This document shows, one piece after another, positions 1 through 6,569 of a DNA stretch of 6,846 bases. Within the stretch, counting starts at the first letter, position 1; every line of letters begins with the position of its first letter. Both the position numbers and the translations under genes were made by a program. The notes below the pieces were generated by a model. It made no database searches. It saw nothing but the letters and a program-made list of their open reading frames with translations, and was not told where the DNA came from. Source of the stretch: Acidobacteriaceae bacterium (lineage in GTDB: Bacteria > Acidobacteriota > Terriglobia > Terriglobales > Acidobacteriaceae); contig PLBX01000515.1 of NCBI GenBank assembly GCA_003135495.1, forward strand, positions 7,976-14,821, read 5' to 3'.

Positions 1-2
1 CG

Positions 3-53
3 ATAATCGGGATCTTTGTTCCCACAGCCGCTTCCGGTAGTTCTGCTCAGTGA
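3..53 (+). CDS. Possible C-terminal tail of an upstream gene (partial)
   Basis: The frame beginning at base 3 is open from the window edge to a TGA at 51-53 and encodes 16 residues ending in SGSSAQ. The other two + frames close earlier, at a TAA near base 4 and a TAG at 38-40. The stop lies 15 bases before the permease start, the same kind of spacing seen between the following operon genes, so this could be the end of an upstream co-transcribed gene. Sixteen open codons are also quite likely by chance, so it may be non-coding leader. No family can be assigned. Confidence 0.25.
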   Translation: MIGIFVPTAASGSSAQ

Positions 54-68
54 ATAAGGAGAACTCGG

Positions 69-1355
69 ATGGTAACAACGGAAGCGCCGCCGCTCGACAC
101 CCGCCACGAGCCTATCTGGAAGGACCCGGTATTCTGGTTTGTCATAGTTCTCGGTGTCGGCTACGGAGCGGTCTACAACATTCTGCCCACCAGTTTTCCG
201 ATTTTCTATCGTGAGTTTGGCACATCCTTGCGACAGATGGGGTATGCTCAATCCATTTTTTTCATCAGCTGTCTGGTCTTCAGCGTGGTTGGCGGGCCCG
301 CGATCTCGGCCTTTGGATTGAAACGCTCTGCCATGGTCGCACTCGCGATGGCCGGGATTCTGTTGGTTGTGATTGGCGGCGCTCACGAATTCAGATCCGT
401 GCTGTTGTGCGCTGGGCTGTATGGGTTTTCCATCATCGCACTCGTGGTTATTGAGTGTTCGATTGTCAGTGGACACTTTCGCGAAGGACGCCAGAGCGTT
501 TTCTTCCTCGTGAGTCTGAGCGACTCTGGCGGTTCGATGATAGGCCCGGCTCTGTTTGGATGGTGGTTTGTGCAGGCGGAGCATTGGAAAATGAGCTGGC
601 GCCTCGGCTACTTCGCAGCCGCGGGAGTTATGGCCTTTCTCCTAATATGGGCCCTGTTCATGCGCTCGGACAGCATGCCGGGAGACAGTTTCAAACCCGA
701 CACTCCCGGAGGCGGCCTTTCGGATGTCAAAGGGGTCTTGAGTGTTACCGCTTTTTATGTGGCCGTACTCCTGGAATTCTGCCACGGCGTCGCGCAGGGA
801 GGAATGATTTCCTTCATGGGTCAATTGTATGTGGCCAAACTGCATATCGACCCCGGTCATGCCGCATATCTACTCAGCTTGAATGCAGCGGGAATCCTGG
901 GTGGACGATTGATGCTTAGTTGGATCACCATGCACTGGGCCATCCCCGAATTAGTGGTGATCTCCGTGTGCGCGATTGCTGAAACGGCGGCATTTCTGGG
1001 CGCGATCCTGTCTCCTAGTTATTTGGGAGGCGCAATCATGTTTATGCTGGGTGGAGTGTTTGTTTCAGCGATTGGTCCTTCGTTGAATTCCTACCTCGGG
1101 GGAAAATTTTCCAATTGTACTGCCACCGCATTTTCACTCTTTGCCGGGCTGGGGAACGTTGGAGCCGCGGTCGGTCCGCTCCTTATCGGCATCATTGGAA
1201 ATCGACTGGGAGTGCAGACGGGAATCTTGTTCGCTCCTTTGTTTACCACATTACTTAGCGCCATTGCTCTGGCCTGGTTTATGCGCGAAAAGCATTTCAC
1301 GGAGAACGCCACGTCCCTTCAACATGAAATCGCTGCCACTAGTCATGATGAATGA
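69..1355 (+). CDS. MFS transporter, probable sugar or sugar-acid permease
   Basis: This is an inner-membrane major facilitator superfamily carrier of 428 residues, the usual size. About twelve hydrophobic segments can be read, near residues 22-40, 59-80, 88-104, 110-130, 143-168, 180-198, 223-245, 265-283, 293-312, 316-336, 350-375 and 385-404. The central hydrophilic linker at 199-222 splits them six plus six. The loop after the second segment (75-87) is a degenerate MFS motif A: G76, G83, K85 and R86 are present, but serine replaces the usual aspartate at position 80. The ATG at 69 is preceded by AAGGAG (56-61). It is the first complete gene of a four-gene run whose other members are sugar-acid enzymes, so an aldonate, sugar or lactone substrate is inferred. 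The fold assignment is firm; the substrate is not shown by the sequence. Confidence 0.9.
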   Translation: MVTTEAPPLDTRHEPIWKDPVFWFVIVLGVGYGAVYNILPTSFPIFYREFGTSLRQMGYAQSIFFISCLVFSVVGGPAISAFGLKRSAMVALAMAGILLVVIGGAHEFRSVLLCAGLYGFSIIALVVIECSIVSGHFREGRQSVFFLVSLSDSGGSMIGPALFGWWFVQAEHWKMSWRLGYFAAAGVMAFLLIWALFMRSDSMPGDSFKPDTPGGGLSDVKGVLSVTAFYVAVLLEFCHGVAQGGMISFMGQLYVAKLHIDPGHAAYLLSLNAAGILGGRLMLSWITMHWAIPELVVISVCAIAETAAFLGAILSPSYLGGAIMFMLGGVFVSAIGPSLNSYLGGKFSNCTATAFSLFAGLGNVGAAVGPLLIGIIGNRLGVQTGILFAPLFTTLLSAIALAWFMREKHFTENATSLQHEIAATSHDE

Positions 1356-1388
1356 CCACTTAGTAATAAGCAGGAGGGTGAAGACCGG

Positions 1389-2549
1389 ATGAAAATTGTG
1401 AAGATCTCAACCCATGTAATGGGAGTTGTACTTCCGCGGCAAGGAGTAGAAGCGGCTCGCCGGAACTGGATATTTGTCCGCATTGAAACAGATGAAGGAG
1501 TTACGGGCCTGGGGGAAGCGACTACGGAAAACTACGAGCACGCCGTAGTGGCGATGATTGAAAAACATTTTGGCCCTTACCTGATCGGGAAAGATCCTAC
1601 CAAGATTACTCGTGCATGGCAGGAAATGCAGAGGCTGTTCTGGTGGCGGGGTGGAATTGTTGGGTCCAGTGCGATCAGCGGAATTGAGCAGGCCCTGTGG
1701 GACATTACGGGGAAAGTCTACGGCCAGCCGGTTTACAAGCTGCTGGGCGGGGCCGTGCGGGATCGGGTTAAGGTTTATGTGCGGAACGATTTGGGTTTGT
1801 CCGATGAAATCGCCGAGGCTAAAGCTGCCGTCGCCGAGGGGTTTCACGGATTCAAAACTGGCCCCGGCAAATACGATGATCCCTACAACGAGGAAAAACA
1901 AATCGATACGGCGGCCGCGCTCTTTACCGACCTGCGGTCCGCTGTAGGCCCGCATTTCGATTTGATGCTAGATTGCCTTGGTAACTTCTCCTTACAGGCG
2001 GCCCATCGACTGATCGAGAAGGTATATGACCTCAAATTGCTCTTCGTGGAAGAGCCGGTCAACTCAGATAGTCCACGCTCCCTGGTTGAATTGCGCCGTG
2101 CCTGGCCAGGAGTACGAATCGCTTCGGGCGAAAGACAGCTAACCCGCTGGGGAGTTCGGGAGTGGCTCGAGCTTGGAGCAGTCGATGTTTTGCAGGTGGA
2201 CATCACGCACTGCGGCGGAATCGCCGAGCTTTTGCGAATTGCTTCCATGGCTGAGGTTTACAACATAAAGGTTGCTCCTCACAATCCGTACGGCCCTGTC
2301 GCTCTCGCGGCCAATCTTCATGCTTGCGCTGTAATGCCCAATTTCCTGACTTTGGAACACTGGCGCTATTACTCATTCTTCAATGAAGTTCAACAGTATG
2401 GTCCGCAGGTGAAAGACGGGTATCTTGAGCTTCCCAGCAAACCTGGTCTTGGAGTTGACCTGAATTGGGAGTACGTCGAGAAGCATAAATATCATGTTCT
2501 GCACCCTTATGGTTTTCCAGAAGCAGACGGCGGAATGGTGCTTGTCTAG
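1389..2549 (+). CDS. Enolase-superfamily sugar-acid dehydratase (mandelate racemase/muconate lactonizing family, DgoD-like)
   Basis: This cytoplasmic Mg2+-dependent enzyme of 386 residues probably dehydrates an aldonate to a 2-keto-3-deoxy acid. The N-terminal capping domain covers about 1-120, including the SGIEQALWDI segment near 97-106 and KLLGG at 117-121. The barrel follows. Readable active-site elements are K156 in GFKTG, metal ligands D195, E221/E222 in FVEEP and E248 in SGER, then the D271 and H298 (APH) dyad that acts as base in this subgroup, and E323. The overall pattern and the C-terminal KPGLGVD (351-357) resemble D-galactonate dehydratase and relatives. The usual acid histidine of a D-x-H-G motif after the first metal ligand is absent: the sequence there is DCLGN. 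The ATG follows a GGAGG at 1373-1377, and the gene starts 33 bases after the permease. The neighbouring lactonase and dehydrogenase support a sugar-acid role; galactonate, arabinonate, fuconate or another aldonate are all possible. Confidence 0.88.
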   Translation: MKIVKISTHVMGVVLPRQGVEAARRNWIFVRIETDEGVTGLGEATTENYEHAVVAMIEKHFGPYLIGKDPTKITRAWQEMQRLFWWRGGIVGSSAISGIEQALWDITGKVYGQPVYKLLGGAVRDRVKVYVRNDLGLSDEIAEAKAAVAEGFHGFKTGPGKYDDPYNEEKQIDTAAALFTDLRSAVGPHFDLMLDCLGNFSLQAAHRLIEKVYDLKLLFVEEPVNSDSPRSLVELRRAWPGVRIASGERQLTRWGVREWLELGAVDVLQVDITHCGGIAELLRIASMAEVYNIKVAPHNPYGPVALAANLHACAVMPNFLTLEHWRYYSFFNEVQQYGPQVKDGYLELPSKPGLGVDLNWEYVEKHKYHVLHPYGFPEADGGMVLV

Positions 2550-2558
2550 CATCGAGGC

Positions 2559-2565
2559 GGGAGGG
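2559..2565 (+). promoter_or_regulatory. Ribosome binding site deciding a TTG start
   Basis: A GGGAGGG run sits 5 bases before the TTG at 2571 and fixes that rare start codon. The next in-frame ATG is at codon 110, which would remove the metal-binding glutamate and the first propeller blades. The site lies within the 21-base gap after the dehydratase stop, so translation of the two genes may be coupled. Confidence 0.7.
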
Positions 2566-2570
2566 CGCTT

Positions 2571-3455
2571 TTGAATAGAGACGTTCTAAAACCGTACGAT
2601 CTGAATAGTATCGATCACATCAGTGGAGTGGACCATAACGAATCGATTTCGGTCGGTCCCCGCGGCGAAGCGTACACCACTGGATTTAACACCTGCCGAG
2701 TTTTCAGGTTAGATCTCACTACAAACACCGCCGAGGCGTTCGCTTCCACAGCTCCCCGGCGTGTGCTGGGCCAGGTCGTGGACGCCGACGGAAATCTTTA
2801 CTGCGCTGAACCGGATACTCCGGGCAGCCAGGTAATCAAAATTACGTCGGACGGCGAGCAGAGTGTGTATTCGAAGGGCCCTGCCAAACAGGGCTTTATG
2901 AGCGCGAATACACCTGCTTTCGATCGTTCCGGAAACATGTACATTTCCGACACCGGCTCTTGGTCCCAAACCATCGATGGCCACATTTACCGGATCCCGC
3001 CGGGTGGTGGGGACGCCGAGGTTTGGTGCGCGCGCCCCATCGATACTCCCAACGGCATCGCGATCGATCCCGAGGAAAAGTTTGTCTACTACGTAGAGAC
3101 CTGGGGAAACAGCATCTCTCGAATCGCAATTAACAAAGATGGATCTTCGGGCGACATCGATCGTGTCGTGCACATGCCGCGCCACGTCCCGGACGGGATT
3201 GCGTTTGATGAGGACGGCCGTATGTGGATTGCTTGCCATCGCCCGGACAAGATCTGCGTCTTCGATCCGGCGACGCGCAGGCTTGAAGTATTTGCCGAAG
3301 ATTGGCAGGGAGAAGCTCTGCGAGGTCCATCCCACGTGGCCTTTGCCGGACCGAATCGGGATATTCTGCTCGCCTCATCGCTGGATCGAGCCACCGTCCA
3401 AAGGTTTGATCACCCCGGCGTGCGTGGCTTGAGGCTGAACAATCCAAAACTCTGA
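2571..3455 (+). CDS. SMP-30/gluconolactonase/LRE family lactonase
   Basis: This is a six-bladed beta-propeller hydrolase of 294 residues, within the 280-310 typical of the family. It is expected to open an aldonolactone to the free aldonate using one bound divalent cation. The expected metal and catalytic residues are visible: E24 in HNES, N113 in the SANTP segment, N161 in PNG and D208 in PDG. Repeated blade signatures such as DADGNLY (71-77), DRSGNMY (118-124) and DEDGRMW (213-219) are clear. There is no signal peptide, so it is cytoplasmic. The TTG start is chosen for its ribosome binding site. It lies 21 bases after the dehydratase and 14 before the oxidoreductase. In the inferred pathway it works between the Gfo/Idh/MocA dehydrogenase and the dehydratase. 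Other SMP-30 members act on different lactones or esters, so the substrate is open. Confidence 0.88.
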   Translation: MNRDVLKPYDLNSIDHISGVDHNESISVGPRGEAYTTGFNTCRVFRLDLTTNTAEAFASTAPRRVLGQVVDADGNLYCAEPDTPGSQVIKITSDGEQSVYSKGPAKQGFMSANTPAFDRSGNMYISDTGSWSQTIDGHIYRIPPGGGDAEVWCARPIDTPNGIAIDPEEKFVYYVETWGNSISRIAINKDGSSGDIDRVVHMPRHVPDGIAFDEDGRMWIACHRPDKICVFDPATRRLEVFAEDWQGEALRGPSHVAFAGPNRDILLASSLDRATVQRFDHPGVRGLRLNNPKL

Positions 3456-3469
3456 AAGGGACCATCTCG

Positions 3470-4522
3470 ATGGAGCGGCTCAGACTTCGATTCGGGATTA
3501 TTGGCACAGGGAACTTTGGTCCAATATTAGCGACATTCATCGGCGAAGTCGCTGATGTGGTGGCGATCTGCGACCCGAGTCCCAACTCCCGATCCAGGTT
3601 TGTGGAAAGCACTGGGCTGAAGGTCGCAGAGTTTGCTGACTACCAGAGCCTGCTTGAGACAAGAGATATTGACGCAGTGGCCCTGACCGGTCCGAACTTT
3701 ACCCACACGCCGATCGCGGTGGCCGCCGCGCAAGCGGGAAAGCATGTTTTTTGCGAAAAAACCATGGCTCCAACCGTGCCTGATTGTTGGAAGATGGTTC
3801 GTGCATGCGAAGCAGCCAACGTGAACCTGATGGTGGGACATAAACGTCGGCTTCGACTGCCGTGGGCCAGGATGATTCAGCTCCGCGAGCAGTTGGGACA
3901 GGTTGCTGCCATCTCCATCGTCGGCTATTTCGATGCCCGCCCAGACGACTTCAAGGGCTGGTGGACTCGTGAATCCGAGAGTGGGGGAATTCTGGCTCTT
4001 TCCGGGGTTCACGAACTGGATTGGATGCGTGCTATGTGCGGAGACGTGGAGGCTGTTTCCGGCGTGGCCGGGCCTCAAGTGGACCGGAGATATGATTTTT
4101 CCGATTCCATCCACGTAATGCTTCGGTTTCGGTCTGGCGCAATTGGATTTCTCGGAGTCTCACTCTCCTACCCGTTGCGCCGGTACCGCCAGGTTTATGG
4201 GGCCGAAGTGACCTGCCGCCATGGAGGCATGCGTCTGGTAACGTCTTTCCAGGAGGTCAACCTTCACTGGAAATCGCTCAGCGAATCAGAGGAACACCAC
4301 GAGCGGTTTGAAGAGCCCGGAGGAGATCCCGTCGGCGCCAATGAGGCTTTGCGGAAAGAGACGAGGGATTTTGTCCGCTGGATCGTCGATGGAACTGAAC
4401 CTTGTCTGACGTGGCGTGAAGGTTTGCGATGTGTCGAAGTCATTGAAGCGGCCCGGCGTTCGACCAAACAGAGCGGAGCCTGGATACCTCTTCCGCTTTA
4501 TCCCGAGCTCGAGATGAAGTAG
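3470..4522 (+). CDS. Gfo/Idh/MocA family NAD(P)-dependent oxidoreductase
   Basis: A cytoplasmic dehydrogenase of 350 residues, normal for the family. The N-terminal Rossmann fold has GTGNFG at 12-17 and an acidic D35 after the second strand, which favours NAD(H). The family lysine is K97, in an E-K-T motif where most members have E-K-P. The C-terminal domain (about 125-350) has GHKRR at 123-127 and the catalytic histidine H181 in GVHELD. The aspartate or asparagine usually found four residues before that histidine is replaced by L177. The ATG is 14 bases after the lactonase stop, with AAAGGGA at 3456-3461 region as ribosome binding site. As last gene of the operon it could oxidise the sugar at C1 to give the lactone, or another hydroxyl of the sugar acid. 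The specific substrate cannot be deduced. Confidence 0.87.
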   Translation: MERLRLRFGIIGTGNFGPILATFIGEVADVVAICDPSPNSRSRFVESTGLKVAEFADYQSLLETRDIDAVALTGPNFTHTPIAVAAAQAGKHVFCEKTMAPTVPDCWKMVRACEAANVNLMVGHKRRLRLPWARMIQLREQLGQVAAISIVGYFDARPDDFKGWWTRESESGGILALSGVHELDWMRAMCGDVEAVSGVAGPQVDRRYDFSDSIHVMLRFRSGAIGFLGVSLSYPLRRYRQVYGAEVTCRHGGMRLVTSFQEVNLHWKSLSESEEHHERFEEPGGDPVGANEALRKETRDFVRWIVDGTEPCLTWREGLRCVEVIEAARRSTKQSGAWIPLPLYPELEMK

Positions 4523-4563
4523 GCGCGATCTTGGATAGGTTTGACGAAAAATACCGTTCCGAT
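4523..4563. other. Convergent 41-base gap without visible terminator
   Basis: The + strand operon ends at 4522 and the - strand esterase ends at 4564. I could not find a GC-rich hairpin followed by a T run on either strand in these 41 bases; there is only a short A run at 4547-4552. Transcripts from the two sides may overlap at their 3' ends, or termination may be Rho-dependent. Confidence 0.5.
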
Positions 4564-5415
4564 TCAATACACCTGTTTGAGAACGGATTCGTCGCGCCAC
4601 TGCTTGAAGTTCTTTCTCAATTCGAATGATTTTTGCGACAGGCCACTGCAGTTCTGCGCGAGCACCTCGAAAATGCGATTCGCAATCACTCGATGACCTA
4701 AATTGTTAGCGTGCACACCGTCCGGATCGATCATCCAGGTTGCCATGTCCTCTGCTGCGAAGACGTCGGCATACAACACGTCACATTCCTCCGCCATCCG
4801 CTTGATACCGCAGTTGTAGCCCATGAAGGTGGCGATATTGGCCTGATTGTAAGGAAGATACCGATCGAATCCCGTCATGAAATATGCATTAACCATGACG
4901 ATTACCGCGCCGGTCTTCTCCTTAATGTCCGAAGTGATATGGTGAAGATCCTTGAGAAACTGCGCCAGAGGCGTTCCTCCACGCGCATCGTTTAGCCCAT
5001 ATGAGATCAGCACCAGGTCAGGATGGTGGTCGACGACATGCTTTTGGTAACGTTGCATCGCACTGGGCTTGCCCGATTGTTCGTAGCTGGTACTTTCGCG
5101 AGAGATCAGGTTAGCCCCGATACCGCTGTTGACCATCTGAATAGGCTTCAATTGTGATTCATTGATTAGTTCTGCGAGCCGACTCACCCACGTCAGTTCG
5201 CGACTTGTCGCCGTTCCTCCTGCGGTTGTGCTTTCCCCCAGCGCTACGCCAACCTTAAACGGCTTGTTGCAGTAGTCACGCTTTCCATTTTCCACTGACG
5301 CACTCCTCGCTATTGTTGAAAATTGCGATCCCCGTGCCTCCGTCGTCAAACCGCCGCTGAGTGCCGCGCCGGTCGTGGCCGCGGCCCAGTTCATGAATTC
5401 GCGACGGGAAGGCAT
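4564..5415 (-). CDS. Tat-exported SGNH/GDSL hydrolase (probable carbohydrate or acyl esterase)
   Basis: A secreted or periplasmic serine esterase of 283 residues from the ATG at 5413-5415. The N-terminus carries a twin-arginine signal, SRREFM at 3-8, then an Ala/Gly-rich stretch to about residue 23; T-E-A at 25-27 is a plausible cleavage site. The SGNH blocks occur in order: S62 in GESTTAGG (block I, with glutamate instead of the usual aspartate), G98 in NSGIG (block II), N142 in GLND (block III), and D232 and H235 in DGVH (block V). AAGGA lies about 9 bases before the ATG. A start at 5562 would add 49 residues before the Tat motif and overlap the SDR gene; one at 5460 is possible but less well supported. 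It follows the SDR by 118 bases. Deacetylation of plant polysaccharide is a reasonable inference from the context. Confidence 0.85.
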   Translation of the reverse strand: MPSRREFMNWAAATTGAALSGGLTTEARGSQFSTIARSASVENGKRDYCNKPFKVGVALGESTTAGGTATSRELTWVSRLAELINESQLKPIQMVNSGIGANLISRESTSYEQSGKPSAMQRYQKHVVDHHPDLVLISYGLNDARGGTPLAQFLKDLHHITSDIKEKTGAVIVMVNAYFMTGFDRYLPYNQANIATFMGYNCGIKRMAEECDVLYADVFAAEDMATWMIDPDGVHANNLGHRVIANRIFEVLAQNCSGLSQKSFELRKNFKQWRDESVLKQVY

Positions 5416-5533
5416 TCTGATTGGTCCTTGAACATGGGTGAGGCCGCTATGCGGTTTCATCGCCCTGCAATGCGTGCCCTTCCGCTCAACTGGCCTCTGC
5501 TGCATCGAGACACAAACTGCGGCCCCCGAGCGG

Positions 5534-6307
5534 TTAGCTCTTGGTGGGAGGTTTGCCGGCAACCAGTGCAGTCATCCCCCCATCGACGACATAGATCGCG
5601 CCGGTGACAAAAGAGGCGTCATCGCTGCATAAAAAAGCAATCACCTTGGCCACTTCCTCGGGCCGCGCAATACGCCCCAGAGCATGAAGTTGGCCGATAT
5701 CGCGCAACAGGGACTCCAGCCCGTCGCTATTTCTTATGCTGGCCTGAAGCATGGGCGTATCAACCGAACCGGGGCAAACACAATTCACACGGATGTTGTC
5801 GACTGCATGGTCGACTGCCAACGCGCGCGTCAGTCCTCCGATGGCATGTTTGCTGGTGACATAGGCCACTGAGTTGGGCAGCGCGCCCAGCGCCTGCACC
5901 GATGATACGTTGACGACAGCCCCGCCCGAAGTTTTCATCAGCGGAAAGAACGCGCGGAAGGTCAGAAACATGGACTTGAGGTTGACTGCCATTACCAAGT
6001 CCCAGGTTTCCTCCGAGGTTGTGGTCCCTGTTCCGTAGCGTTGAATGCCGGCGCTGTTTACCAGAAAGGAGACCGGGCCGAGTTCCTTGGAGATTCGTGC
6101 CGCTGCTGCCTCGACCGCGAAAGCGGACGACACATCGCAAACCAAGGATAGGTAGTTTCTGTTGGAGTTGGAGTTGACCACACGTTGATCCAAAATGGCG
6201 ACTCTCGCCCCCCGGGATGCGAATTCGGCGGCCGTTACTTCGCCAATGCCGGAGGCTCCACCGGTGATTACAGCGACTTTATCTGTCCATGGTCTCGCAT
6301 CACTCAT
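5534..6307 (-). CDS. SDR family NAD(P)-dependent oxidoreductase
   Basis: A classical short-chain dehydrogenase/reductase of 257 residues, cytoplasmic, normally tetrameric. Visible motifs are the cofactor-binding TGGASGIG at 15-22, D40 at the end of the second strand (NAD preference), NSAG at 84-87 in place of the usual NNAG, structural N109, and catalytic S136, Y149 and K153 (YVTSK). PG at 179-180 and the C-terminal YVVDGGM near 239-245 are also present. The ATG at 6305-6307 has no strong Shine-Dalgarno, only a weak GGCGAAG upstream. It is transcribed away from the glycosidase-like gene and precedes the esterase on the same strand. In sugar-acid clusters, related SDRs oxidise hydroxyls of 2-keto-3-deoxy acids or free sugars, and that role is inferred here. 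The family is too broad to fix the substrate. Confidence 0.9.
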   Translation of the reverse strand: MSDARPWTDKVAVITGGASGIGEVTAAEFASRGARVAILDQRVVNSNSNRNYLSLVCDVSSAFAVEAAAARISKELGPVSFLVNSAGIQRYGTGTTTSEETWDLVMAVNLKSMFLTFRAFFPLMKTSGGAVVNVSSVQALGALPNSVAYVTSKHAIGGLTRALAVDHAVDNIRVNCVCPGSVDTPMLQASIRNSDGLESLLRDIGQLHALGRIARPEEVAKVIAFLCSDDASFVTGAIYVVDGGMTALVAGKPPTKS

Positions 6308-6334
6308 GAATCGCTTCGCCGGATGGAACGCCGA

Positions 6335-6346
6335 TGCCGTTCGGCA
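6335..6346. repeat. Short inverted repeat in SDR leader
   Basis: TGCCG at 6335-6339 is mirrored by CGGCA at 6342-6346 around a two-base centre, 28 bases upstream of the SDR start codon. It could be a protein-binding dyad in the SDR 5' region. A five-base arm is short and can arise by chance in GC-rich sequence. Confidence 0.3.
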
Positions 6347-6407
6347 CGGAAGTCAGGGAATCCGTATCGATAAAAATTAAGGACCAAAACCATTATGTAT
6401 TTATTGC

Positions 6408-6425
6408 TATTATTTCATAATAATA
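6408..6425. repeat. AT-only inverted repeat in promoter core
   Basis: TATTATT at 6408-6414 pairs with AATAATA at 6419-6425 across a four-base TCAT loop. It sits in the most AT-rich part of the divergent region. It probably helps DNA opening or curvature or binds a regulator; without GC pairs it is not a good intrinsic terminator. In such AT-rich sequence a seven-base match is not strong evidence of function. Confidence 0.3.
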
Positions 6426-6472
6426 ATTATCTTGACTGAGAGGCGTTAAGAATGCTTTCATATTGTTCACTG

Positions 6473-6501
6473 TTGAAAGATAAATAGCAAGCGCTTGCAA
6501 T
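6473..6501 (+). promoter_or_regulatory. Candidate sigma-70-type promoter for the GTG-started gene
   Basis: TTGAAA at 6473-6478 matches the -35 consensus in five of six bases. TGCAAT at 6496-6501 matches the -10 consensus in four of six, with a 17-base spacer. It points at the GTG gene and would give a leader of about 70 bases. The palindrome at 6487-6498 covers the spacer and overlaps the -10, the usual place for a repressor site. The -10 is imperfect. Another TTGACT at 6432-6437 has no well-spaced -10. Confidence 0.35.
6487..6498. promoter_or_regulatory. LacI/GalR-family operator-like palindrome
   Basis: GCAAGCGCTTGC is a perfect 12-base palindrome with the central CG step and AAGCGCTT core typical of LacI/GalR-family operators. 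Against the 14-base CcpA cre pattern (TGWAARCGYTWNCW) the sequence at 6486-6499 fits at 12 positions. It is the longest perfect dyad I noticed in the intergenic region and overlaps the candidate promoter. A LacI-family repressor sensing the sugar or a pathway intermediate is the natural inference; no such gene lies in the window. Confidence 0.55.
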
Positions 6502-6563
6502 TTTAGCAGAGTTTGGTCGGAGATTTGAGAATTAAATCCCGATAGTTTCGTTTGCTTCGCCCC

Positions 6564-6569
6564 AGGAGG
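6564..6569 (+). promoter_or_regulatory. Strong Shine-Dalgarno for a GTG start
   Basis: AGGAGG ends 8 bases before the GTG at 6578-6580 and chooses it over a GTG at 6573, which would be only 3 bases away and whose frame closes after about 31 codons. Confidence 0.7.

Noticed and set aside
455..919. 154-codon + strand frame inside the permease
   Set aside because: It is out of frame with a gene having twelve membrane segments, and its product is Arg-rich and featureless.
1407..1955. 182-codon open frame on the - strand
   Set aside because: It lies wholly inside the enolase-superfamily gene, whose active-site motifs are well conserved, and its translation shows no recognisable domain.
2709..3335. 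208-codon open frame on the - strand
   Set aside because: It is antisense to the SMP-30 gene, shows no family motif, and is explained by codon bias of the sense gene.
3527..4114. 195-codon open frame on the - strand
   Set aside because: It is antisense to the Gfo/Idh/MocA gene, whose Rossmann and catalytic motifs are clear; no supporting ribosome binding site or domain.
5525..5541. Possible hairpin at the SDR stop codon
   Set aside because: GAGC/GCTC gives only a four-base stem and no T run follows in the direction of transcription, so it is not a credible terminator.
5416..5562. 49-residue N-terminal extension of the esterase from a start at 5562
   Set aside because: It would place the twin-arginine motif 50 residues in, overlap the end of the SDR gene by 29 bases, and read as low-quality sequence. 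The ATG at 5415 puts the Tat motif at residues 3-8 and has an AAGGA upstream.
6432..6466. TTGACT with TATTGT as a promoter
   Set aside because: The -35 match is good, but the spacer to TATTGT is 23 bases and no acceptable -10 lies at 16-18 bases.
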